Part shown: positions 9,824 through 20,035 of the stretch, one piece after another
How the letters are laid out: each line of letters starts with the position of its first letter
How positions within the stretch are numbered: position 1 is the stretch's first letter
Source of the DNA: a virus
Length of the DNA: 64,000 nt
Virus record (IMG/VR): IMGVR_UViG_3300028388_001808
Span: 1-64,000 of that record
Reading direction: 5' to 3' (one strand)
The notes under the pieces: model-generated
What the model was told of the DNA's origin: nothing
The model's database searches: none
The model's input: only the letters and a program-made list of their open reading frames with translations
Made by a program: the position numbers and the translations under genes

Positions 9824-12273
9824 TATTCTTCTTTGATGTTTGTGTTATAGAGTTCGTAACCTCCTGTTTTCTTTCTTCGGATACCTATACCATACGTAGA
9901 CAGTTCAGGCAGAAGAGAAAGGAAGTCTTCATTCAGTTGCTGAGTATTCAGATCAGCAGCAGTCTTCTGTACGCCAGTACCTAGATTAACCAGATCAGCA
10001 TTGAGTTGCGTGTAGAAGTTATCACGATCCTGCTGATTAGCAGTGAAGGCTCTTTCCCTTCCAGCTCTTCTCTGCGCATCTACTTGCAGTTCAGTACCTG
10101 CCAGTCCTCTTAACTGTTCAGCCATCACTTGCGCGAACTGAGAACCAATCTGACCAGCTTGAGTACCTTCCTGTGCAGCAATACCCATGTAATTGGACAT
10201 TTGCTGTCCAACTCCACGAAGATTGTTTGCCGCCTGTCTGCGAAGACGATTTGCTATTCTGGTGTTTCCTCTCTTCGCTTCTTCTTCAGCCTGCTTCAAA
10301 GCCTGCAAACTCTTTTCGTAAGTAGCCAATGCGTCAGAACCAAAACCTTCCATAAAATTCGGAGTAGGTTCATCGCCAAGACGATTACCTAAAGTCATAG
10401 CCATAGGTCCGACTGCACTGATTGCAGTACCTGCGAATCCAATATCGTCCGGGTTTACAGTCATGCCCTCATTCACATCACCTACAGCTTCTTCAGGAGT
10501 GATTCCAGAAGGCTCAGGAACCAAGTTTTTCATGAAGTCTTCACCTACTACCGGAATAGAAGGAATCTGGTCAGAGAGACCAGCTATGTCTTCAGGAGGC
10601 AGAATTTCCATCCCGGAAGAGGTAGCGATTTGTGGTTGCTTTATAGTGTACGGACCTGTACCTGTTTCAGAGTTGACTAAAGGCATTTGAGGTATCGTAG
10701 CAGGTATACCAGAAGGACCGTAGTCATAGATGTCTTCTTGTGGCATTATTGGAGTACGCGGATCAAATCCACTAGGATTGTCGCGCATCTGACGAAACAT
10801 ACGCAAACGTTCTTCATAGTCTACAGGATTCGTAGGATCGCCACCATTTGCAATACCACCTGTTTGCATTTTCTTTATTCCTCCACACTTGTAGATTTCC
10901 TCCATCACTTCGTTCTCAGTTATACCTCCTTGTGCGTATCTGCGAAGTGCCGTACGAACAGGTTTCAACTGTTTGTTTCTGTAAGATGTTTCAGGAGTCT
11001 CAAGTATTTCCATGTATGGAGCGTAGTTCTTTCCCTTGCCGCTTACATTCGGATAGATGTTCTTCCCTTCTTTCCAGAAGTTATGTTCGATCACATCATC
11101 CATATTATATCCAGTTTCCAGAGCAGCTTGCGCACATACAGCACCAGTTCTATCATATCCGTGCTTGCACATCACGATAGCATTACCTTGCTTTACCGCA
11201 TCTACGGCTTTTCTGAAATTCGCTTTCTCTCCTTTTCCGGACAGATTACCAATAGGAAGATACTTCACTTTAAAACCAAGGTTCTCCAATTGCTTTTTGG
11301 AAACTCCTTCGTTTTGTCCTCTAAGCAATACAATTGTATTGACTTCCGGATGATCCGATCTGAATTGCGTAAGTTGGTCAGGACTTACGTCTCCGCTTCT
11401 GTAAGAACCTGCCACAGTAGGCCGGATTAACTTTGTTTGATTTCCTTTCGTGATCCCTTTAGCCGGAGAAAGGCTAGGTCTACTGACAGGGGAAAAAGAA
11501 GGGGATTTAGCAGGTTTATTGCGTTTAGCTGTAACGGTAGCTTCAGGAAGATTACCACCAGAGTAAGTAGGCTCTGTTTGTTTTCCTGGTATTCTTAGTT
11601 TGGTCCCTACCTGCAAACTTCTAGGATCGCTAATATTATTTGCCTTTGCGATCTCTTCCCAAGAGACGCCTTGTGCTTTACCTATACCCCAAAGCGTGTC
11701 TCCCTTTTTAACCTCTACGATTCCACCATCAGCAAACTTCTGAGTCATTGCATCTGTGGCTCGCATAGCCTCCATAACTGCCACATCGTGCATATCTTCC
11801 ATAGCAGTAGTCACACCTGCTCTTTCAAGTGTGTTTCTTGCTATTCTGTCAGTAGGAGTAGCGACGAACTTTTTGGTGACGTTATTCAGATAGTTCTCTC
11901 TTCTCTTTTTTCTTTCAGCCATTGTTTTGCCGTCTGGTCCTTTTACCCGCTTAGAGTAAATCTTCGTACCGTCTTTCAAAGCAACATCAATTCCTCCGTT
12001 TTCGTGAGACGGTCCTTTAAATTCACCAACACCTCCTTGAGGCGTTTCAAACATTTCTTTTCCTTCCACCTCAACCATTCCTCCTGTGGCATAAGGATTC
12101 TGCTGAAGATGATACGGAGTGACATCTGTTTTAAGCGTCTCGATCATATCAGCTACGGCAGTAGTAGCCATTGATACCAAAGTACCTACACCGTAGTCTG
12201 TAACTGGTGCAGTACCTGATGCAGCAGCTTCACCACCACTTAGATATTTTTCAAGTCTTTTCTTTTTCATCAC
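9823..12273 (-). CDS. Virion protein with LysM and CX5R phosphatase-like domains
   Basis: The protein has 816 residues. After an N-terminal Gly-rich region containing GPSHENGG, seen in my recollection in crAss-like cargo proteins, a LysM domain lies at about residues 187-229 (VKKGDTLWGI to GTKLRIPG), which would bind peptidoglycan. Residues about 290-400 resemble a dual-specificity/tyrosine phosphatase fold: a strand, then VMCKHGYDRTG with the CX5R signature (C369, R375). The C-terminal half is low-complexity and helical. It overlaps its neighbours by a few bases in the late operon. A role in passage through the wall, plus dephosphorylation of a host molecule after ejection, is inference; the phosphatase loop could also be a structural relic. 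Confidence 0.65.
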   Translation of the reverse strand: MMKKKRLEKYLSGGEAAASGTAPVTDYGVGTLVSMATTAVADMIETLKTDVTPYHLQQNPYATGGMVEVEGKEMFETPQGGVGEFKGPSHENGGIDVALKDGTKIYSKRVKGPDGKTMAERKKRRENYLNNVTKKFVATPTDRIARNTLERAGVTTAMEDMHDVAVMEAMRATDAMTQKFADGGIVEVKKGDTLWGIGKAQGVSWEEIAKANNISDPRSLQVGTKLRIPGKQTEPTYSGGNLPEATVTAKRNKPAKSPSFSPVSRPSLSPAKGITKGNQTKLIRPTVAGSYRSGDVSPDQLTQFRSDHPEVNTIVLLRGQNEGVSKKQLENLGFKVKYLPIGNLSGKGEKANFRKAVDAVKQGNAIVMCKHGYDRTGAVCAQAALETGYNMDDVIEHNFWKEGKNIYPNVSGKGKNYAPYMEILETPETSYRNKQLKPVRTALRRYAQGGITENEVMEEIYKCGGIKKMQTGGIANGGDPTNPVDYEERLRMFRQMRDNPSGFDPRTPIMPQEDIYDYGPSGIPATIPQMPLVNSETGTGPYTIKQPQIATSSGMEILPPEDIAGLSDQIPSIPVVGEDFMKNLVPEPSGITPEEAVGDVNEGMTVNPDDIGFAGTAISAVGPMAMTLGNRLGDEPTPNFMEGFGSDALATYEKSLQALKQAEEEAKRGNTRIANRLRRQAANNLRGVGQQMSNYMGIAAQEGTQAGQIGSQFAQVMAEQLRGLAGTELQVDAQRRAGRERAFTANQQDRDNFYTQLNADLVNLGTGVQKTAADLNTQQLNEDFLSLLPELSTYGIGIRRKKTGGYELYNTNIKEE

Positions 12274-15200
12274 TCCGATTTTATTTTGTCTACTTTAACA
12301 AAGTTAGTTAAAAGTTGAACATTGTTCAAGTTTAAAATGAATCTGATTGACAGATACTTATCTCTGAAGTTCTCAAGCTGTGACCAGTCTTTAGAGAAAT
12401 CTACAGCATCTGCATTAGGTTCTTTGTAGGGTACGATAGCACCAGTAGCTACTGGTACATCTGTATCTGTTACGTAATCGTAAAGTTCTGGTATATGCCA
12501 GGTTCTTTCTCTTTTGTCTATTTTTATGATGCCGTACTCGTCTTTTGCATAATCCGACACATAATCAAAATCAACTGACAGTGGTCGTAAAGACTGAAGG
12601 CCGGTAGATTGTCTATTTGTATAGCCCCACAATTGGTCAAATGTAATAAATCGCTGCTCCACACTATCCTTTATTGCTTCTGTATGCAGCTCAATGTACT
12701 GAAATTTAACCGTCTCGTCTACCCTATCTACTACTTCAAGTACGTGCGGATAGTTATTTCCATAGTATGAATTGAAGAGTTCTTTATTATTGTGTATCCA
12801 AACAGAGTCACCATTTGATGTGAAGAACGTGCGTTTGTTGTAGAACGCATAATTCGGTAAATAGCTGTGAAAGCTTATCCACTTATCTGAAAGCATATCA
12901 TAGCTTATAGTCCAGCTATAGTTGTCGAAATATCTCCTGTCATTGACATCCACGTACTCTAATGTGCTTCCAGTATTTAAAAACCAGTATCCGGTCTGTT
13001 CGTTATAAACCAAAAAACTTCTACTAGATAGTTTCTTTGGAGTGAAATCTTTCTTAGTGATAATCAACCTGTCTTCCTCAGCGTCGTAGTAAGTAATGTA
13101 GCCTACACCATGCGGGTGTGCAGGATTAGGTGTTTGAGTAGACTGTAGTCTTAAATTGTCTCTAAAAAAATCGTCAAGTCCATTTAACGATATAGCTTTC
13201 AGTTTGTCGCTCAGGACGTAAACTACTCCGTCTCTGCTATCCAGTATAACAGTTCCATAAGGAGTGCTTATCGTACTAGTACTATCCACACATCCCACAG
13301 CACCAAGTTCACTGTCTACCACTTCTCTTGGAGGAATAGCAAGAAAATCTCCAGTACCGATATACGTAACAAGATCACTGTTTATACGCTCTTGTAGATT
13401 TTGAGGTACGTAGAAGAGCATGTCTGTAGTAGTGACGTAAACTTTTTCTCCTTTTCGTATGATATTTGTTATTTCTCCGTAACGTCCAGGAAAATCTTGT
13501 ACATCATTTGCCAGAAAGATTTTCAGTGCGTCTGCTTGTTGTTCATTGAGGGATGTCTGTGACCAAGTTATTCGATTAGGAAACTCTTCCAGACATTCCG
13601 TGCAGTAGTCAAAAGCAACTGGCAGGGAGAAAAAAGACTTCTGTCGATTGTATCTCGAATAGTCCTTGTTGTAAAGATAAATCTCAGGACACAATACAGG
13701 CTTTACTTGGAATTCTTTTTCTTCTGTATTATAGTAGGTCGTCTTATCTTTTATAAAGTTGAAGACGTCTCCAGTCTGATAATAAGTACCACACTCTTGA
13801 TTTGACGCATAACGCAACGCCACATTGATTTCAGATTCAACCCACAGATTTCTAAACTCTTCTGTAAAGAGGATAACCTTTTTATCCAGAGAATCAAGAA
13901 AACCAAACTGATCCTGTACAGCACCATCAAGGTCTTGATCAGAAAGGCATTCTTCGTAGATACCATCTTTGATAAGTTTGGTGTGTATAGATACTGCACT
14001 TGCTGTAATACCTACATAAGCCGCTGCTGTGGCAGTCAAGGCTACTGCAATTGCTACACCCGCTGCCGGAGCAGCTACACCTAGTGTGACCGCTGTAATG
14101 ACCAAAGCTCCTACTATGGCAGCTATTCCAGCTACATTAGCCCAGGAACTTTCTTGGATGTCTCTTATCTTGGTATCCATCAAACGGAACTCTGAGATAA
14201 AGGCATCACCACCGAATATCAGGTTAGATGACTGGTTATCCAACATGCCAGCGTGTATCTTGTAATACTTCAGATTGAACAGATTGCTATAGACGTCTTT
14301 GTACGTCTTTATAGAAGTATAAGCATGTTGAGGTAGAAGTTCGTATGTGTGATAGGCGTTTATGTTATTTGTCATAGACATATTCGCCAACTCTACACCT
14401 TCTACTGTATCTTTAGAGACTGCACCAAGTTTGATGTTTCCACGTACCGCATAGTTTAACTGATCCTGTTGAACAGCTACGCTGGTACATCTGATTTCTC
14501 TATATCCGAAATAAATATCATCCTGGCTAGCTCCGGTAAGTTCTTTTATGTCCGTAGCTGAGTTGGTCGTTTGTATTCGCATGTCTCCTTCCACTTTCAA
14601 GTATCCGGAGAGCATTTCGTTCTGATAAAGGAATCTTGGTGTAGCGATAAATTGAAATGGATTATCGTTTGGTATTTCTCTCATGTAAGAGAAGGCTACC
14701 AAATCGCTACATCCTTCGTACCTAAAAGATACGCCTTTGTCCAATACTGTTTTATTTTCTTCTGTCCTTTCAGCAGTTACAATATAATGACCAACTATTC
14801 TGGGATCAGGATACGCGATATTATGGAAGCGCACACCAATAAGACGAATTACATCATCGTCATAATCATATTGTTTTTGCAGTCTTCTATCCGGCATACG
14901 GTGATGCCTTATTTTTTTCCCTGTCAGTTCATTCCCGCATACATCGACTCCCCAGATACTATTTCCATTGCAATCACGTATATCAGGATAAGTGCTGTTT
15001 TCCAATTCGTGATACCCCATTACACCAGTAGTAGGTGTTATCCTGTTTGCTGTATTATAGACTTGCCATCTTTTTAAATCTCCTGCTGTGTAATCATCAG
15101 GATCATTTACGACATGGCGTAAGTCTTCACTCCATTCGTTTATAGGTGAAGTGTCCCACTGTGTTGGAATAGATGGACCTGGAATAAATCCATTACCTCC

Positions 15201-16415
15201 TGTAATAAGTTGACAGGTTTCAGGATTTACGTTTGCGGGTCTTCCTGGTATATGAAAAGCAGGAGTCTCATATCCATTATCAAACACATAAACTACTCCG
15301 TAAGCTTTAACCTCATCACCCATTTCGCTCATCTTCTCATAGAGCGTATTTGGATTTTTCGGGTTGCCTTTGATTAGAGCATCTTTGGAAGGAACTTCTT
15401 CAATTTCATAGGTGGTAAAAACCTGAGAAGCCGCTCTTTGCAAAGCCGCAAAGTCCACTTTAGTACCTTTGTAGTTTGCAAGCATCAAACGATTCTCAGC
15501 TATCTCCATCGTTCTTACCTGTTGTATATCCTGTTTGGGTATAGCAAGCTCTTCCGCAGTAGTTTCAGTAAATCCGTTCGTTCCTCCGTCTACGACATAT
15601 ATGCTTTGACTTATAGGAATTTCAGGACTCACCAGATAAGAAGACGGCTCTCCTGTATTCGAATTTGCGGCTATTACAGCAATCTGATAGTAAACAAAAG
15701 AACTGTCAAGATTGCCTATTTCCAAAGTTATAGACTTCGATGTTGCTGGTAATCCATTAGTAGGATCAGTTTGTATATCTATACCACCATCTATACCTAC
15801 ATAAGTAGCAAACACAGATTCGTCATAGATAGCAACAGTAGGTGTAGAATCTATCCAGTGTGTTGGGTTTAGGTCTTCATCCAGATAGCGTATAGCAAAG
15901 TTGTACGTTCCTAAGCGAAGAGAACCTCCATAATCGTTGACAGAAGCAGAGATTTCCGGTATAGTTACATCGTCGATGAGCTTTATCTTATCTGGATTGA
16001 ATACTCCGGAATCATAATAATCCTCCAGCTTTGAGAGGTTTATAGTTCTTGGCGGGTTGTAGTCATCAGTGAAGTAGATTACTTCTTCACAGCCTCTGCG
16101 TATCCTGAAGATTACTTTCTTCATTTGGTGAAGAAGAGAAAAATTCAGTGAAGGTTCCTCCAATAGCACAGTTAACTGGCAGTTGGATAACCTGGCTATT
16201 GCAGAATTATTTGCAGAAGCAAGTAACAGAATAGTACTATCTGTAGCATACGTATGACCTATTATGCTATATCCGGTAGGTAGTTCCGCACATAACGCAT
16301 TACCATACTCATTAACAAACTTACCGTTTTGGGTCATTGCATTTAGTGCATAACGGTAAGAATTTTCAGGCTGTTCAATAGGATGACTGTCTAAATGCAG
16401 GAACTTAGGATACAT
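12270..16415 (-). CDS. Large tail protein, muzzle/tail-stabilisation-like
   Basis: This 1,381-residue protein starts MYPKFLHLDS and contains many repeated beta-rich segments, consistent with a propeller or layered-beta tail protein. A strongly hydrophobic Ala/Val/Ile segment lies near residues 755-810, which is unusual for a tail tube component and could insert in a membrane during infection. Position just after the ring/connector genes and before cargo genes matches the muzzle protein of crAss-like phages. The assignment is from gene order, length and composition, not from catalytic motifs. It overlaps both neighbours by 4 to 11 bases. Confidence 0.6.
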   Translation of the reverse strand: MYPKFLHLDSHPIEQPENSYRYALNAMTQNGKFVNEYGNALCAELPTGYSIIGHTYATDSTILLLASANNSAIARLSNCQLTVLLEEPSLNFSLLHQMKKVIFRIRRGCEEVIYFTDDYNPPRTINLSKLEDYYDSGVFNPDKIKLIDDVTIPEISASVNDYGGSLRLGTYNFAIRYLDEDLNPTHWIDSTPTVAIYDESVFATYVGIDGGIDIQTDPTNGLPATSKSITLEIGNLDSSFVYYQIAVIAANSNTGEPSSYLVSPEIPISQSIYVVDGGTNGFTETTAEELAIPKQDIQQVRTMEIAENRLMLANYKGTKVDFAALQRAASQVFTTYEIEEVPSKDALIKGNPKNPNTLYEKMSEMGDEVKAYGVVYVFDNGYETPAFHIPGRPANVNPETCQLITGGNGFIPGPSIPTQWDTSPINEWSEDLRHVVNDPDDYTAGDLKRWQVYNTANRITPTTGVMGYHELENSTYPDIRDCNGNSIWGVDVCGNELTGKKIRHHRMPDRRLQKQYDYDDDVIRLIGVRFHNIAYPDPRIVGHYIVTAERTEENKTVLDKGVSFRYEGCSDLVAFSYMREIPNDNPFQFIATPRFLYQNEMLSGYLKVEGDMRIQTTNSATDIKELTGASQDDIYFGYREIRCTSVAVQQDQLNYAVRGNIKLGAVSKDTVEGVELANMSMTNNINAYHTYELLPQHAYTSIKTYKDVYSNLFNLKYYKIHAGMLDNQSSNLIFGGDAFISEFRLMDTKIRDIQESSWANVAGIAAIVGALVITAVTLGVAAPAAGVAIAVALTATAAAYVGITASAVSIHTKLIKDGIYEECLSDQDLDGAVQDQFGFLDSLDKKVILFTEEFRNLWVESEINVALRYASNQECGTYYQTGDVFNFIKDKTTYYNTEEKEFQVKPVLCPEIYLYNKDYSRYNRQKSFFSLPVAFDYCTECLEEFPNRITWSQTSLNEQQADALKIFLANDVQDFPGRYGEITNIIRKGEKVYVTTTDMLFYVPQNLQERINSDLVTYIGTGDFLAIPPREVVDSELGAVGCVDSTSTISTPYGTVILDSRDGVVYVLSDKLKAISLNGLDDFFRDNLRLQSTQTPNPAHPHGVGYITYYDAEEDRLIITKKDFTPKKLSSRSFLVYNEQTGYWFLNTGSTLEYVDVNDRRYFDNYSWTISYDMLSDKWISFHSYLPNYAFYNKRTFFTSNGDSVWIHNNKELFNSYYGNNYPHVLEVVDRVDETVKFQYIELHTEAIKDSVEQRFITFDQLWGYTNRQSTGLQSLRPLSVDFDYVSDYAKDEYGIIKIDKRERTWHIPELYDYVTDTDVPVATGAIVPYKEPNADAVDFSKDWSQLENFRDKYLSIRFILNLNNVQLLTNFVKVDKIKSE

Positions 16416-17373
16416 GGTAATAACCTCTTAAAGAATTAAATCTGTTCGGATCGTTGTACGTACGCACTTCTGTCTGCGCTAGCTTGCCAAAAAATCCGTA
16501 GTATCGATGCTGTCTTGGTAGAAACTGTTGTTTGATGTCCATGAGGTTCTGGTTCTCGTCAACTCCACTAGGCATCATAGTAACGGCAGCAGCTTGTCCG
16601 CAATACCACTGCCAGTCCTGTTCAGATTTTTGAAGCTGAGATACAGAACCCTCCCTGCTGGAATAAAATCGCTGTGACATTTTTCGGAAAATCGCATAAG
16701 CTTGCATAGCAGCTTCGTATGACTCGTGATCTGGTATCATTGGATAACCTTCGTCGTCAGTAGGTTGTCGTCTGTAAGCCATTGCTATCTGACCAGACTC
16801 AAACGAAAATCTGAGTATTCCAGCACTGGGTACTATAGAATATTCATATTCGCAACTATTCTGATAGGGTTTTTCTTCTACGTCGTTACAAACTAAGCTA
16901 CCAAAAAACGAATTTTCTGTTAACCTGACAGGTACATAAGATTGAGTGTACGCGTTACTGTTCATCCAAGCTTCGTATTCGTATTTCAGATCAAAATAAG
17001 GACGATAGTATGCAAGTTCTACCCCTGTTATAGGTTTACCATAGCAGTCTATCGGCACAGGGTACTTCTCCTCTTCCGCCTCTTCTACTACTACAGTACC
17101 TGGTAGAGTGCCTGTATTCACAGTGTCCTCTTCTGTATACTGCATATTTCTGGCAATCTGAATGATCTGATGAATACCGCAGGGAAGGCCACATTGATGG
17201 TTTTTCACTTCGATAAAAGCTACAGCTTCTTCGTAAAGACCTATAGCTCCTATAAGACCTAACGCCTCACCTACCCATTCTATGATGTCGTTATCAGACC
17301 ACTCAAGATCAGGATAGTTTCTGTTAAGCTTGGCTATGATCTTTTTTGCACTGGAGTATCTTAGATGTCTCAT
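16405..17373 (-). CDS. Tail ring/connector-type structural protein
   Basis: A 322-residue acidic, soluble protein starting MRHLRYSSAK. It overlaps the muzzle-like gene by 11 bases and the IHF-like gene by 4 bases, so it is part of the tightly packed late operon. It has a helical N-terminal domain and a more beta-rich centre, and the C-terminus ends in Tyr/Arg-rich sequence. In crAss-like phages this slot holds ring or head-to-tail connector proteins. No enzymatic motif was seen. Structural role likely; exact ring assignment unknown. Confidence 0.6.
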   Translation of the reverse strand: MRHLRYSSAKKIIAKLNRNYPDLEWSDNDIIEWVGEALGLIGAIGLYEEAVAFIEVKNHQCGLPCGIHQIIQIARNMQYTEEDTVNTGTLPGTVVVEEAEEEKYPVPIDCYGKPITGVELAYYRPYFDLKYEYEAWMNSNAYTQSYVPVRLTENSFFGSLVCNDVEEKPYQNSCEYEYSIVPSAGILRFSFESGQIAMAYRRQPTDDEGYPMIPDHESYEAAMQAYAIFRKMSQRFYSSREGSVSQLQKSEQDWQWYCGQAAAVTMMPSGVDENQNLMDIKQQFLPRQHRYYGFFGKLAQTEVRTYNDPNRFNSLRGYYHVS

Positions 17374-17828
17374 CTGCTGACATAAAATTTTTGACCTTTT
17401 TTAATCATTTGAGCGAGTCCTCTTTTGAACGTTCTGACAGGTACAAGTCTGTAGATTTTACGGAATCTGTACTTAGACTGATTGTTCGAGAACACTATCC
17501 TGTAAACCACACCATCACTATGATCGTTTGTCTGGTATATCTTTTCTCCTCTTTCTGCGCATTCCGGACAGTTTTCCCACAGTGCGTAAGTCTCTTCCCA
17601 ATCTATAGGTATGTTATATCTACCATTTTCAAATTTACGCACTTTGTACTTTCTGCCTTTTATGTAAACAGACCCAAGACTACTCGGTAAGAGTACCTCA
17701 TGGCCAGCATATACATACTCTATGAAAGCGTCTACAAAGTACTTTATTATCTTCTTATAGGTCTGTTTACTCAACTTACCTTTGTAAGTTTCTTTGTAAG
17801 CTGTATCCATGTTCACCATATAACTCAT
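17370..17828 (-). CDS. IHF/HU-like family protein of the virion module
   Basis: This 152-residue basic protein has an HU/IHF-like order: an N-terminal helical part (KQTYKKIIKYFVDAFIEYV), then a strand region with LPSSLGSVYIKGRKYKVRK, which resembles the GFGxF-type beta arm start, and a Lys/Arg-rich tail. crAss-like phages are known to encode IHF-like proteins next to structural genes. The start overlaps the ring protein region by four bases on one side and touches the next gene on the other. It may bind DNA at the connector or serve as a structural element; which is unknown. Confidence 0.55.
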   Translation of the reverse strand: MSYMVNMDTAYKETYKGKLSKQTYKKIIKYFVDAFIEYVYAGHEVLLPSSLGSVYIKGRKYKVRKFENGRYNIPIDWEETYALWENCPECAERGEKIYQTNDHSDGVVYRIVFSNNQSKYRFRKIYRLVPVRTFKRGLAQMIKKGQKFYVSR

Positions 17829-18505
17829 CAGTTCTCTTTTAAGTCGAGTGTTCTGTCTTCCTGTACCGCAACAAACATTCGCTTCAGTTGCTCTATCGTA
17901 AGCGTGATAGCAGCGTCCAAAAATTTACCGTTCAAAGGATAGGATTTTTCAAATATATCAACACAATCCTCATCACATTGAGGGTACAACCATGCTTGTA
18001 CAGGATCATTGAAAGCGGCTACTACTGTGATCCTCTTATTCAGTCCTGTTGACACCTTATCATCAAGTACCCACAAATACTCATTGTGAAAAAAATATTC
18101 TCTGCTTTTTGAAGTGTACTTTTCGAACGACTTCACTCTGAAATGACTCCATTCAGTCGGATCAAACAGCGTATAACCGTCTACAGATGTTACAGACTTG
18201 ACTACATCTCGCATAGAACTTGCGATTATTGCAGGAAAAGGCTGCAAACTTTTATAGACGCTACAACCAGTAGGGACGCAGTTAGGACAATCTGTAAGTT
18301 CTGCTGGTTGTAATTCGATACAGGATAGTGTCTGGTAATCCCATTCAGATAGCCGCTGCCTCTTATCAATAGCCTGAGTCAGCAATTTTGACCGTATAGG
18401 AGCCAGTATGCTATAAATGGTTCTATTGTTAAGTCTCGTAACCTGAGAGGGAACACCTTTAGAGTATTCCGATTGTATCCTTGATAGTACCTCTCCTAAT
18501 GTCAT
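17828..18505 (-). CDS. Conserved structural protein of the tail/connector block
   Basis: A 225-residue protein beginning MTLGEVLSRIQSEYSKG. A helical N-terminal segment is followed by a small Cys-containing motif (CPNCVPTGC) near residues 74-82 and a second Cys pair (CDEDC) near residues 177-181, both possible metal or disulfide sites. It overlaps the nuclease gene by 47 bases, which suggests translational coupling. Position between the nuclease and the IHF-like protein points to a connector or ring role. No enzymatic motif was recognised. Confidence 0.55.
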   Translation of the reverse strand: MTLGEVLSRIQSEYSKGVPSQVTRLNNRTIYSILAPIRSKLLTQAIDKRQRLSEWDYQTLSCIELQPAELTDCPNCVPTGCSVYKSLQPFPAIIASSMRDVVKSVTSVDGYTLFDPTEWSHFRVKSFEKYTSKSREYFFHNEYLWVLDDKVSTGLNKRITVVAAFNDPVQAWLYPQCDEDCVDIFEKSYPLNGKFLDAAITLTIEQLKRMFVAVQEDRTLDLKEN

Positions 18506-19217
18506 GATGGTATTTGATTATTTGATCGCTAAAATCCCTGGTCAGAAACGATTGGTAGCCCTTTTCCCCCTTTGGTATTAACCATACAAGCATACAAGGT
18601 CCAACATCAAATCCAGCCAGTTTAAGCATTGCTTTGTAGTAACTGAGCTGTAATTCGTACTTTGTGTATTCTGACTGACTGATCTGTTGAAAGGGATACA
18701 AAAGCTTTTGATTCTTGTAGACTCTAAACATATCAGATTCGTTTGTTTTCCAGTCTACAGGTATAAGAGTGCCAGTTCTTCTACACTGTATTATCAAGTC
18801 TGTAGTACCTGCAATCTCTTCTTCTTTCCAGTAAAGTATCTGCTCAAAAGCTATTGGCCTGTATCTTGAAGGCATATTACTGTACCATTCTACAATAGCC
18901 TTCTTTTGTGGATGATCTGCTTCAGATGCGCTAACTACACCTCTTCCAAACAATTCTCCGAATTCATGAACATCACTACCTTTAATCAATGCTTTTTTCG
19001 ATTTATCTTCCCATCTTGCAAGCATTTCACTTTCAGAAGTACCTTCTTTTCTTGCACACCATTTAGCGATACTTTTATCAAACGGCGTATAGAATCTTTT
19101 AAGGTTGTGGCTTACTGAAGTAAATCGTCTTCCATTGATGTAGTATATGTGTTCAGGTTCTATCAGTTCTGCGTTTTTGAAGCGTTCTGTCAACTTTATT
19201 TTTGTACTCTCGTTCAT
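18459..19217 (-). CDS. PD-(D/E)XK nuclease (RecB/Cas4-like)
   Basis: The 252-residue protein carries the ordered motifs of the RecB/Cas4 branch of PD-(D/E)XK nucleases: GSDVHEFGE near residue 80 (motif I His/Glu), FEQ..WKEEEIAGTTDLI (motif II, metal-binding Asp), IPVDWKTNE (the D-x-K catalytic pair), and YELQLSYYKAML (Q-x-x-x-Y). It cuts or processes DNA. crAss-like phages often have such a nuclease inside the structural block. It is the first gene after a terminator, so it may start a separate transcription unit. A role in packaging, host DNA degradation or exclusion of other phages cannot be separated from sequence. Confidence 0.8.
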   Translation of the reverse strand: MNESTKIKLTERFKNAELIEPEHIYYINGRRFTSVSHNLKRFYTPFDKSIAKWCARKEGTSESEMLARWEDKSKKALIKGSDVHEFGELFGRGVVSASEADHPQKKAIVEWYSNMPSRYRPIAFEQILYWKEEEIAGTTDLIIQCRRTGTLIPVDWKTNESDMFRVYKNQKLLYPFQQISQSEYTKYELQLSYYKAMLKLAGFDVGPCMLVWLIPKGEKGYQSFLTRDFSDQIIKYHHDIRRGTIKDTIGIL

Positions 19218-19232
19218 AATACAAATATAAAA

Positions 19233-19276
19233 AAGTTGCGGAACGATAACAAGGTATCAGAACCGCAACTTGAAGA
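19233..19276 (-). terminator. Rho-independent terminator after 19307 gene
   Basis: A perfect nine-base-pair stem, AAGTTGCGG (19233-19241) with CCGCAACTT (19263-19271), is followed on the minus strand by a run of T. It lies just downstream of the 242-residue protein gene and upstream of the nuclease gene, so it ends the fibre transcript here. Confidence 0.8.
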
Positions 19277-19306
19277 CTACTTTTGAACCAAACGAGAATC
19301 TTATAA

Positions 19307-20035
19307 TCAGTTCCAAGTTATTGTTACATCAACCTTACCTGCTGTAGATGCTAAAGAAGCTATTCTAAGCCAGAATGTTTTTACACCTGGACCTGCATTA
19401 GTCACTGCATAGTCAGGTATTGTCGTTATACCTGCTCCCGGAAATGGTGGGATTCCAATATCCAGAAGATTCAGAGAAACACAAGAACCGTCATAAAGAG
19501 CAAGATAAATATCCGTAGCTCCTTCTGGACCGTAGGCTCCGCCGAATACTGTAAACGTAGTATCCGCTGCGGAGACGCCCGCAGGAACATTAAACTTTAC
19601 CCAAATATCACCTGCAAAAGGACCAGCTCCCCATCCTCCTGGAATAGCCTCTCCGGAATCTGTAGCTACTCCAACACCCGGACATTCGCCTCCATTATTC
19701 TGCAAAAGCAACTCAGTCCTACTTCCACTGGCAGTGGGAAAAGAAGCGGCGATAGCACCAGAACAGTTATCGTTAGCTAGTGCAGCATAATTATTTAGGT
19801 TGATGCCTACCGACTTCGCATCAGTTTTTCCATTCAGCGTAGTAGTATAAGTGTATTCATAATAACCTTCGGCAAACCCTCCAAAATCTACATCATCGTT
19901 GTATGCGGCAGGAACAGCAGGATAAGGATTAGCTGTACCTGTATAGGTCCATACTCCACTTACATTTCCAAGTGGAGTAACTTCACCGTCAGCAGATGCT
20001 TCAGGACCAAGTAAATTAAATAGATTTAGTATCAT
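19307..20035 (-). CDS. Secreted/virion beta-sandwich protein, pre-peptidase-domain-like
   Basis: A 242-residue acidic protein, Gly/Ala/Thr/Asn-rich with almost no Lys or Arg, as is typical of exposed beta-sandwich domains. Residues about 90-240 resemble a pre-peptidase C-terminal or carbohydrate-binding domain: NDNCSGA..., DIWVKFNVPAG, and a final KTFWLRIAS...VDVTITWN strand. It is the last gene of the fibre block, before a terminator. A role as a virion surface or glycan-binding protein is plausible. No signal peptide is evident at the chosen start. Confidence 0.5.
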   Translation of the reverse strand: MILNLFNLLGPEASADGEVTPLGNVSGVWTYTGTANPYPAVPAAYNDDVDFGGFAEGYYEYTYTTTLNGKTDAKSVGINLNNYAALANDNCSGAIAASFPTASGSRTELLLQNNGGECPGVGVATDSGEAIPGGWGAGPFAGDIWVKFNVPAGVSAADTTFTVFGGAYGPEGATDIYLALYDGSCVSLNLLDIGIPPFPGAGITTIPDYAVTNAGPGVKTFWLRIASLASTAGKVDVTITWN

